From Merluccius polli (lineage: Eukaryota; Chordata; Actinopteri; Gadiformes; Merlucciidae): a stretch of DNA of 64,000 nt. The position numbers and the translations under genes are program-made. The first letter of the stretch is position 1; each line of letters starts with the position of its first letter. This document shows, piece after piece, positions 26,901-38,900 of the stretch. The notes beneath the pieces were generated by a model. It was given only the letters and a program-made list of their open reading frames with translations. It had not been told where the DNA came from and searched no databases. The DNA lies in contig JAOPHQ010000618.1 of assembly GCA_030340625.1 (NCBI GenBank), positions 59,468-123,467 of the forward strand. The letters are read 5' to 3'.

Positions 26901-29900
26901 CTGTCAACTATAAATGCCCTGGCCGCGGAGTAGTACGAGTGCATTAAACGCATGGCGAGATACAGCCACCATAAATAAAGGTTGTTTAAGCCCTCAATAA
27001 GCCAGGACAATCTCCCATGACCCAGTAGGAGTAGGAGAGGGACCGATCAGCAGAAGCCCCCTTCCAGTGTTGTGAATTTAGAGAGTCACTCTATTACAGT
27101 AGATTAGCCAGGCGACATCATACTTGCACAGCCGAGGGAGACCTTGCTGGTCAGCTTGGCCTGCTCTATGTCCCCAGCACCCAGAGAATTTCCAACACGG
27201 ACACTGGCAGCCACCGAGAAGCCCAGAGGGAACTGTGGAAACGTGAAATATAAACAGTGTGTGTAAATGGGATCGTAACCTACAACAACCCAAAATAGAC
27301 TGCTTGTTAAGGTGACGAAAATGCTTGAGAAATACTGATAAAGGTGTGATAACATCCTTTCCTTACCGCATAATACAGCAGGCCTGGGTGGGTTTAAATC
27401 ACAGACCTATCTAGATTTTTGTTTTTATATACATTTTTATATACATTGATGTACGTGAAAATAGTGTGGCTTGAGGATTTTGGTGAAATGCAACTCATTT
27501 CTGAACTAGGCCCCAGTTGGCCAAGGCACAAAAAAAAACACATCACTGATTTTCGCAACACCGCGTAATACTTCACTTGTATTACCATGTAAGCCAACGT
27601 CGCCAATTCGTAAACGATTGACTGAGCTCCCAGCTCCTCTTCACTGATGATGCCGGCCAGGAATCCTCCCACCTCGAACATCCACCACTCCAGGCACATC
27701 ATGAGCATGCTGGGAATGGCCAGCTTGATGAAGGGCCCCCACTCCTGCAGACACTCCCAAGACCAGCCTGCGACACACGGTTACATGGGTCAGCCATATA
27801 CAAAAAATAAAAATAAAGAATGGCTTAATGGTTTCTAATTGGGTCAAAGAAGTTATGTCTGTTACTGTTCTGCCTATAAAAGGAGATAAAAACTAACTAA
27901 ACTAAACTAGTGATACATTATGATGAGTCATTTTATATGCTGCCCACAGCTTTTAACAGTCAATGTGAGCATTGACTGTTAAAAGTACGTTTTAAAAGCT
28001 TTATACACAGTGGTTGCTTTACACTACTATAAGTACTGCTATACCGTAATTAAAGGGACGTTCACCAGATCTTCAATATTTAAATGGTCTCCAAGTTGCC
28101 TAACAAAAGCCTACAACTGTAAATGAGTTCTGTGGGTCAAAAAAACGCCTATTTTCATTCCCCGTAAAGTCGGGTTTTCCCGGGACTTCTGTTTAAAAAA
28201 AAACAAAACTACAAACGCTTCCTCATCGCACTGAGCCCTCTCCTCTTGGCAGGGCCAAGAGGAGTAACCCCAGGGGCCCCTGGGCACTGTCAGTCCAGAG
28301 GCCCGACGACGGGGGCGGCCTTGCCTCTTGGTAAAATCACCCTGGCCAATCAGCTTGTAGTTTGGCTCTGTGAGATTCAGTTGCCATGTTGTTGTTCGCC
28401 TGAAGAGCTGCACGAGACTTTACAACAGCTGCTAGCAATGAACCAATCTACGGATCAAATGAGGACTATAAATTAAGTCTTACTGAGTGGAAGGAACAAG
28501 CTATATTTATTTGAGCCATAATACACCGAAGAGGAGATCTTACAGCGGAGACGGCAGCAGCCAAATGTGCAGCAGCGAGTCCTGCCGTTTAGCGTCTCTC
28601 ATTCAAGTAATAAAGTATTGCTGCATGGACAAAAAGTTTTACAGCTTTGTTTATAAATGCAGTATTACCAGTGGCGACTGGTCATTAGGGGCAGGTGGGG
28701 CAGAGCCCCACCTACTCTCACAAGAAAAAAATAAAAAATAAAAATAAATAAAATAAAATAAAAATAAAAAAAATAAAAAAATTATATATAATTTTTTTTA
28801 AAATATATATATTTCAAAAAAATCTCCCCATAAAGTACTGTAAAATAATAAGTTTGGCGCTTTTAGTTCATTTTTAGTCGACCCTAGCTTGCTTCTTCAG
28901 CCTGAGGGGGGCTGGTGGGGCTAGAAATGGCTTTAAGTGGAGCTAGCCCCACCTGTCTAATGGTAGTGTGTATTGGGACTTGAAAAATTGAACTGCGCAT
29001 GCTCAGCATGTTCTCCGTTGAAGTGGACGGAGAAAAATATTTTTCCTATGGTAGGGCTATCCCCACCGGCACTGTATGGACATATATGGTTCGTTCCGCT
29101 ACAGCGTCATTTCATTGTTCGCAGCTATTGGCTGTAGTGTGCGGCGCGCGTGATGAGTCATGATTCGAGTGACTTCGTCCTCACTTGTGCGCCGTGTGAG
29201 AAGTTGCTAACAAGCATGTCGGAGGTACGCAAACGAAAACAGGTATGTACTCGGTCGGATCATCACTTGTATTAAACTGTGTGGGAAATGTGAGACAGCA
29301 CTGCGGGGTCACGACGAGTCGGCGGTCTGAATCCGGGGATATTCCGGTGTATTTTTGAGACGATGTGTGAGGGTGATGCTCGGCTTCAGCGGCACTATGA
29401 CGCTCAGCCCGTATTCAAAGGGACATCACCGTACAGGACCAACTATTAGACTGCATGTATGAAGTGGACAGGGACAGCCGAACAAGTGGACGAGACATCA
29501 TGTGTTGCTGTACAGGCCGACGAGACAACGGATGTCTCCTGTAAATCACAGATGGTGGTTGTGCTGCGATACCTTCTGCCATGTAACACAGTGACAGTTA
29601 AGCGTTGTTCTTGTCCATGTTGTGTCTGTTTATGTTTGTCCCGTCTTATATGTCCCCACTCCTGGCCTGCACCTTGTCGTGGTGAGTGGGCTTTAACCAA
29701 GACAGGCCATTCTGAATCTTTTCTTTCACAGCTGTTATCTTTGATTTCTCCTCAGGACACTGCCGAGGCCTATGGGAGGTCTCCATGGTAACATGATATT
29801 GGGTTCTTATAGTGGCTCTTACAGCTGTTTGCACTAGTGTCATTTTGGTTTGCGGAAGCTTAGTTTAAAGTTTAAAAACTATACTTTCATTATTGCAATG

Positions 29901-32900
29901 TGTTGATGTCAGCAATAAAACATTAAAAGCTGCACTAATGTACTTTATTAATTAAATATATATGATACATGGATAACAGTCACTTAGATCAAAAACCAAA
30001 AGCCCAGCATACTGAATAGTGTTAAAGTATATTTTATTTGTAATGGTTGAGCCCCAGGACCTGCCTGCTGTCCTGGTTATCTTTCCACAGTTCCTTGTGG
30101 TGGAGCTGAGGGCTGAATAGAGAATGGGACACACCAAGCCAGGGCTACAAACAGCATGGTGGGACACTGACACGTAAGTTAGACCAATGAAGAAAGCTCA
30201 ATCTCTATTTTGAAATACTTTAGCTTTTTTGAAAATTACCAATTTTATTTGTAATATATTAGGGCTGTAACTTTTTCCAAAAATGAATTTCAAACAAATT
30301 TAAAATGCCCCGTAATTTGTTTGAATATATTCTAATACCCCCTCCACATTAGCTTGGTTTATTGATAGGTTTAGACGCTGTTTAGCGTATTACTGCCTTC
30401 CACAGGTCAGATGTTGAACTAGATTTTACATACAGTCCTGTGTTGTGCAGGATAGCCGGGAGCAGGCGGAGTCAACCTCTACAAAGATCACCACGACTGT
30501 GAAAACAAACGGGTGACGTCACGGACACTGGTACGTCATTTAAAAAAATAAAAAATGAGCCTAGCCCCACCTGTATTTTACATGTAGAAACGCCACTGAG
30601 TATTACCATTACTAAACCACTATCCTTAGAGTTTACTTGTATACTTTCAGCGTCTCATTCAATGCATAAATTAGCAATACTTGTATACATGCAGCAGAGA
30701 AGTTTGCAAATAGGTTTATGGCGATGTTTATTTATGCAGTATTGCCGTTACTAAACTTAGCTTAACCGAACCTGAGCAGGCTCGCAAAGATTACGGTCTG
30801 TCATTTATACTGTGAAGATGGGGGTTACAATGTCTGCGGCAGCTACAGAAGACGGTACAGACCAGTCCTTGATACGATACAAACCCACCGGCTGATGTGG
30901 AAGCTGGACCTGGCACAATCTCCCTTATCAACTGTTACAGACCATGGATATATTATAATAACTGTCACAGACCATGGATATATTATATTAACACAGACAG
31001 GATATATTATAATAACGTGGACAGGATTGAAGAAGTTACAGTTGATGGATATATTATATTAACACAGACAGGATGTATTATAATAAGGCAAACAGGATTG
31101 AATAATTTATAATCCATGGATATTACTATAATCATGGATATATTATAATAACGTGGACAGGATTGAAGAAGTTACAGACCATGGAGCAAAAAATGTGACG
31201 GCATGGCAGCCACTTTAGCGACTCAATATCCTGTACAACCAATCATGGAACAACGAGACGGCATGATGTTATCCACAGAGAAATGTAAAATACAAAACTC
31301 TAAACCAAAGTAACCAAGCTCTCACCCGGATGTAGACAAGTTCCCATCGGCCGTCTCGACCCACGCTTGCGGTGCAATGCATCATGGACATTAAAGTAAA
31401 TTTACAATATTATACAACTCGCGTCTGTGGTTTATTCTGAGCTTTTTTGTTTTTTTAAATTTCCTTGGGAACACTAAGGTGACACTAATAAAAACATGGC
31501 TGTAATGATACAATGATATGATCATTGTGCTAAAAAAGCAGGCATTACTTGCATTACTCAGGGAACATGATGTTACATTTTCTCCAGAGAAGCATTGCTA
31601 GTTACACAAGTGAGTACAACAAGCTATGTCAAACATTAAACAGGGTAAGGTTCACAACGGAAAACCTTTTGAACAAGTTAAGAAAGACCTAAGAGTTGAA
31701 TGGCCGATAGGTTTGGGTACCGTTTGAAATATTTCGATTCTGGTTCGATTTTGATTCCTGTAAAACGACGCCAGTTCCTAAACGGTTCCGAAATCGATAA
31801 TTTTTTCTTTTCTTTTTATAGAAATGCCAACACTGGTTCTTTGAAAAGGTACCAGTTCCTAACGGTACAGGAACCAATATGACACCTTCTTTAAAATAAA
31901 GACCAAACAACTGATTCGATTGTTGAAATTGTTCCATTTTTAATGGTAACTTATTTGGTAAGACGTGAGCATCTTTTACACTTTCCATTTGTAATAATAA
32001 ATTATAGCATAACTTTTAGTGGCTGTAGACCACTTTTCAACTTTTCCCACCGTAGCATTTCAAAGTTGTATTATTTTTGTGCCGCTGTCGCAAAAACTAA
32101 CAAATCGCTTTCCGTTTCCTCAGAGCCCAGCGACCACAAACAACACAAGACGCGCATTTATTTGGAAATCTCAGCGAAAGAAACGATCAAAACTTTGGAA
32201 ATAAGAAAGAAAGAAGCATGTTCACTGAGGAGGTAAAGTGAAATTGGCATAATTTCATTTGGGAACAGGCAAACGCTATTGCAATGATGTGCATTGCGTA
32301 GTAATACCATAGTTTGAGTATTGCTTCGCACAAACAAGTATCGGCAGCAGGGGTTGACGTCGGGGTGGAGGGGGAGTAGAAGAAAACATGAGGAGGAAAA
32401 CCGTGAGTTTATTCATTCATTTAGTCTATAATGGAGACATGACAGCAGACACAAATTATTGAGTATGAGTTGAGAAAAGTGAACTGGGTTGGTAGCCTGA
32501 CCGCCTGGCGAGTCGCGACATGAGGTTTATTCAGGTAGATTACTCAATGCAAAAACGTAGCATACGCAGATATAAGTAGTGTCATCAGATTGGCTTCACT
32601 TCGGCTGTTCCACCGTCCACCATTTCACAACGAATTTGTCATCCCTTATATTTATGTTGTGCAGCATCAAGTGTTAAATCAAATTGGAGGTATTTCCCCC
32701 CCTTATACGAAATAGTTGTATTGCACTTGTTACATGTGCTGCTGTCATTTTGTGTTTTAGTAAAGCCATACATTAGAGCGTTTTACTTTAGACATGATGG
32801 CTGCAGCTGGGCAGGAAGGTTCTCTGCAACTTTTCCGACCACAAGAGGGCGAGAGGATTGTCGTGTAACCGAAATGAGGCATCGAAAAAAATGTAGTCAT

Positions 32901-35900
32901 TCGGAACCGACCATGTTGTCACCGGTACCACTCGCTTCTCGGTTCTCGGTAACCAAGCCTAATGAAAGATGGATTCGAGGGCACCATAAAAATGGCAAGC
33001 TCCAAAATAAATTCTTATATCTTATTATTCTTACCAAAAGAGAATATTTGTATTGTGTTATGTAAATATTATACACTACACACTATGACAATCAGCATGC
33101 TGCCGTTACTTGCAGTTAAAACCGGTTTATTACACAGCTTTGTTTAATACTCGATTCTGATTGGTCAATGTTGACATTCTACGGTCTGTTATCTCTGAAT
33201 AGCAAACCACTACTATGAATAACAGACCGTTGCTAACGGACGCAGGTCTTCAAGGCCCCTCCTCTTCGCGCCTGGGTCCTGCATCACCCTGACGTGGTTT
33301 ATTTCGTAATAATGACCGGCTCGCTGTACATGATCCCTTACATTATATCCAAAACAGTATGTACTCCAGGGGCCGTATTCACAAAGGATCTTAGCGCTAA
33401 AAGTAGCTCCTAACTGGCGAATTTAGGAGAAACTCCTAAAAATAATGGGCGTGTCAGTCTTAAATTTAGGACTCCTAATTTTCTTCACTAAGAGCAATTC
33501 ACAAAGGATCTTAGGCCTAAAAGTAGCACCTAAGTCTAGGAGAGCTTAAAAGTCCTCGAGAGGACTCCTAACTCACTAAGACCTATTCACAAAGAATCGG
33601 AAAATGGCTGCGAGACGAAATGTTTTGGAGACAATGGAAGACTGTGAATTGATCAAGAGATATAGGCTAAATCGTGAGGGTATAAAACTTGTTGTGGAAT
33701 TAGTGCGGGATGCAATAACATCCCCGACTAACAGGAATAACTCGATTAGGAAATAAAATGTTTGGCAACACGATATTTAGCAACAGGGAAAATGCAACTT
33801 TGCAATGCCGACGATTTAGGAATATCGCAACCATCAGTCAAGCCATAAACCGAACCATCAACGCGCTCTGTAGACCGCATATCAATTCAATTCAATTCAA
33901 TCTTTATTAAGGACACATCTCATGAAAGGTCCATAACACCAACACAACACAATAATAATAAAATGATAAAAATAGAATAAAAAATACATACACAGATATA
34001 TACAGTATATATACTGTATATTTACATTTATGTATGTAGGCTACATGTGTATATATATATATAGGTATACATACACACACACAGTGGCGGATTAAGGTGG
34101 TCATGGGCCCCTAGGCTACTGTTTGTTTGGGCCCTCCACATTATTAATCATGCTTTATCAGAAAAAAACCCCGCTTGGCTGCGCTTACACACGCGCACAC
34201 ACGTTGACAGAGCCACGAGCGTCGCGTTTACGGCTGCGTTACGGCTGCGTCGCGGTCACCGCTGCTGATCGCTGCCACTCTAGTCAATGAAAGCATTTTC
34301 ACCGGGCCGCTGCGTAACGTCTCAGCTGCGTCCCAGGAGCGGCGCGCCGCAGCCGCAACGCTATCTTTACGTTTCAAAATAAAAACACCCTCCCGATCGA
34401 ACACGGCCACACATCGTTGTCGTTTAACTGACTTTGTCTATAGACTACAGCACAACACATTACGACATAACAACAATAAACAACACTAAACACAATTAAA
34501 CCAGACAAAAAAGTAAACATTTACTATATAGCCTACCAACTCATGGTAGAAGCACACAAATCTAGGAAAAACGACCAAATCAACAGCAAATCAACTTCTG
34601 ACAGACAAAGCAACTGCAAGTCAACTTCGGAAAAGTAGGCAAAGTAACCTTTTATTTGTTTGTTCTATTTTGACATCCACAAATTATCGCGTGGTCTCCT
34701 GATTCTCGCGTGGTCTTGTAGTTCTCGCGTGATCCCGCGAATCCAGCCGCCTCGCAGCATAGACATAATATACGTATATTATGTCTATGCCTCGCAGCGC
34801 TACGCTGCCGTCGCGTCCGGTGGAAATTGACGCAGGGCAGAGGACGCAGCCGTTCCGCGGCGCTGCCGTAACGCGACGCTCACGTCCCCGGTGGAACGCC
34901 ATATCTATCCAATCAGCGACTTAATTTTTTAAAATGTTTCTAAGGGCCCCAATAGGAGGCACGTTTTTTTCCCCAGTGTAGTAAATAAAAACATAAAAAA
35001 TAGTCTGGCCAATCCGAGGCCCCTGCACACGTGGGGCCCCTAGGCTACAGCCTAGGCCAGCCTGTGCATTAATCCGCCCTTGCACACACACAAACACACA
35101 CACACATGATTCCACAATGATCCTATATTTACATACAGGCTAGAAGAGCTGACAGAGCTCAGTTCAAAGTTGGTAAGGCTGAAATAATACCATTAATATC
35201 ATCCAACAGTTTATCCGGTTTCCTTTGGACAATCAACAACTAGGATCAAAGCCAACTTCATGGCATGCAGGTATGCCAGGTGTGGTTGGTGCTATTGACG
35301 GGACGCACATACAAATAATTGCGCCATCTAAAGATGAGGACGTGTTCGTCAATAGAAAGAAAGTACATTCCATCAACACGCAGATTGTTTTTGATGCAAC
35401 TTTTAACATTCTTGATGTTGTTGCAAAGTGGCCTGCAGGGTCTACTCATGATCCGCGTATTTTAATGGGGAGCGGTCTGAGGAGTGAGGTACCAGTTGGG
35501 TGTCTTGCTGGGTGACAGCGGCTATCCCTGCAAGACGTCTTGACACCTCTCAATCCACAACCGGGAGCACAGTTAAAGTATAACATGTAAGTGATTACGC
35601 AGATTACGTTTAGTCCTATGCGTAAAAAAGATCGTATTAGCTCTTTGTCGCCTTTTATTTGTTGAATCCATATTTATTATTGTTTACTGTTTTCCTCCAT
35701 ATATGTTAGGGCACACAAAAATACACGAAATCTTGTGGAGAGAGGATGTGATCACAGTGATCACTGTATGCGCCATTCTCCACAACCGGTATAGGCTGTT
35801 ATTTAAAGTGTTGAATAGTGGAGATATGCTCATTGGATAATAGTTTGCTGCTTTTAATTGCCTCCTTGAATTAATGCAATTTACGTATTTTTATTGTTTG

Positions 35901-38900
35901 CTTTTTCTCTCTCTCTTTAACGTGCATATAGGCTACAACGTCATTATCGTGGTCTGCACAAACTTGTCATCATGCGTGTACTCTGCTAACTGCACTGTCC
36001 ATAACTATTTGATAGGAATTTCTAGCCTAGGCTACTTCCTTGTTCTTCGGTGATTCAGTGGGCTCGTTTCCACAGAGACCGCTCTGAACAACCAATCACC
36101 GTACTGACCGCTTCCAAACTCGTGCACAAGAATCGACGTAATCCATAGCAACGGCGCATCACTCTTAGTGATGTATCCTTAGTATGAGTAGGTCTCAGCG
36201 GCTTTGTGAATAACTTTTAAGAAAAAACTCCTACGTAAAATGTTTTAGCGCGAGTTAGGAGCACTCCTAGCGGTAAGATAAAATGCTTTGTGAATACGGC
36301 CCCTGGAGTCCACTTGAGGTATAGCTACAAAAACCCTTTTCTTCAATGGATGATCATGGAGAATGATAGCATAATAACCATGTTAAACCACCATCTCTGG
36401 CTTTCTTTCTGCGAAATGATCGAATCAAAGACTCAAAAAAAGGACTATATAGCTCACCTTGCCATGTGGCCTTGTGCAGTCCCCTACAGTTGATGTAGAT
36501 ACAGAGAGACACAGCCAGGGAGTACTGGGAGATCACATTGGCTACTGCAGATCCACTTTGTTGAAGACAAGACCAACAGGCAGATAAGAGGAAGAGGGAA
36601 CCACATACGGTTTATTGACAGTTGATTTCGCTGGTTCCAAGAGTTGTAGAAAACCCAAAACGGCCATTGTTGAGGATTGGAAAAATTACACTTCTGTGTC
36701 AATGCAATTGCTTCGCTGTCATTATAATTATTCTATTATTTAACTTATTATTTAACTTTATATTATTTAAGATCTACACTGAGGTATGAACACTCACCCG
36801 ACACCCATATCCAGAACGAAGAGGAAGACATAGTTGATGATCGCGTTGAGGATGTTTCCAATCACTCCAGTTATCACTTGGGGCCAAATAATACCCTATG
36901 ATCAAAATAATACATGAATGAATATAAAAACAAGTTAACAATCAAGTTACAAGTTATCAAACAAGTGCTTGATTTCAAATTCCGTACCTGATTCTGAAGA
37001 TACCTTCCCTGCAACTGGTACATGAAAGCAGCCTGCAAATGAAAGTAGTGGGTATAAATCTTGACTTGAACAACTAGGGCACAGCGAAGGCTCTAACATT
37101 AATTTGAAGTCGGGGCTTACCGGCAGAGCGGGCATGAATATTTGCACGTAGAACTGGGAGAGACTTAAGGGGATAGATAGGAACACAAAAGTGAAAAGTG
37201 GGTTAAAATCAATCACTATCCACCTAGCATAGATGAAGCTAGCAATCATTAAGGATGGCTGCAAACCCAAGTTTTTTTTTTATCATTATGCGGTATGTAA
37301 GTCTAGTGTACATGCTAATTAAAGACACAATAATCAATCAAATCATGATTTGGTTTTCTATTATGATTGGAAATGATGTTCTGGGATGTTAACTGTAATG
37401 ATCTGTCTGGGAGCAGCTCCCTTTCAGGTTACATAGGAGAACAAATCCCAGCTCATTGACACATATAATATTTGCCAACAATACAAATCGGTTTACTAAA
37501 GAGGTTTTGCGTGATAAAGCCTCAAATGGCTCACCTGGCTACTTCCGGGCTCTGCCTCACGGCCAGGAGGATTGGCTCGGTGTTGACCAGCAAAGCCCAG
37601 CAGGGGAAGCAGGCAAGCAGCAGGATCAGGATGCCTCGCTGTAGGATCACTCCCACCCGCCTCAGGTTACCGCTCCCATAGGTCTACACGGGAGGAGAGG
37701 TACACAGCAGGGGCCCAACACAGGAACACCACACGCCAAACAGAGTGAGACAAACCCCGCCAGCACACCACGAACCCATGGGGCTCCAGGGGGCAAGAAA
37801 ACAAACTCAATCTGAATGTGAGCCGTGTGAAAGCTGTTGTTGGTGCGGTTTCAACAGAGTGTGGGGGGGGGGGGGGTCCAGTTGGTCGGTCAATGATGTG
37901 AATAGAAGAACAGGCTTTGTTGTGGGATATACTACCTGAGATATGAGCGTATCGCAGGCCGATGCCAAACCGGTGCCAATGGAAATACCAGTGATATTGA
38001 TCACCTAGAATGGAAATCATTCAAAAGGTGTTAGGATGAAGTATCATGTTGTTGTGAAATATATACAACACATAAAATATATAAGCTTCTATAGTATATA
38101 GTTAATTAAATAAACCTTTGTATAAAGTATCTTTGTACCTAGAGGTCAATCAAATACTCAAATGCTATCAAGAAGTGTCCTAAAATAAGTTACCCATAAA
38201 TGAATCGGCTAAACGCGGAAAACATGACTTGGGAAGTGTAGGACATTTTGGCGGGCAGGGGCTCAAGCAAAAAAAAGGGCCCTCGCCCCACCGACACCCA
38301 TAACTCCCACTACTCCCACCCCGCCGCCATCCATAATCACACACTTTGTTCATAACATGGGACCTGTTTAAATTCTACTTAAACACATGAATCCATGAAG
38401 AAACCACAGATTTAATGTAGTAATGCAAGTCAGCCAGTGTAAGTAATGCAGGCAGTCATTTACCTTTCATTATAAGTAATGACCAGATTGTAGATCAGCA
38501 GTCCTACTCTGACATGCTGGGTACATAATTGTGGTTTATTTAATCGTGGTTTCATCATTAGGATATCCTTCACCGTAACCGAACTGGGGCTGCGGTGCTT
38601 TCATTAATAAAGTCGGAATGTCGGAATTTGCGACGTTTATTGGAGACAAAACCATTTGAGGGGGGGGGGGGGGTACATTTTAAATTGATGAGGTGTATTT
38701 ATTCGTGGATACTACTACACATTTCCATTTTTTTATATTTGATAGAATTTCAATAACGACACTTTTGACGCCAAGGTGGGTCCAAGTGGGGATCAAGCGC
38801 CCCTTGGACCCTATCTGTGCACGTGCCTGGTTCCTGGAACTAAAATACAAAACAACTGTGAAGCAACCTTCATGAGTATCCCGGATTACATGGTGTTACA

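Larger units (their letters stand above)
33369..36303 (+). mobile_element. Harbinger transposon, broken, in slc47a intron 8
   Basis: Terminal repeats GGGGCCGTATTCACAAAG (33369-33386) and its complement (36286-36303). Inside are two plus-strand transposase pieces (33604-33756 and 35225-35515), separated by microsatellite sequence and a nested hAT element. A TIR-like AAAGGATCTTAGGCCTAAAA is repeated subterminally. Confidence 0.88.
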
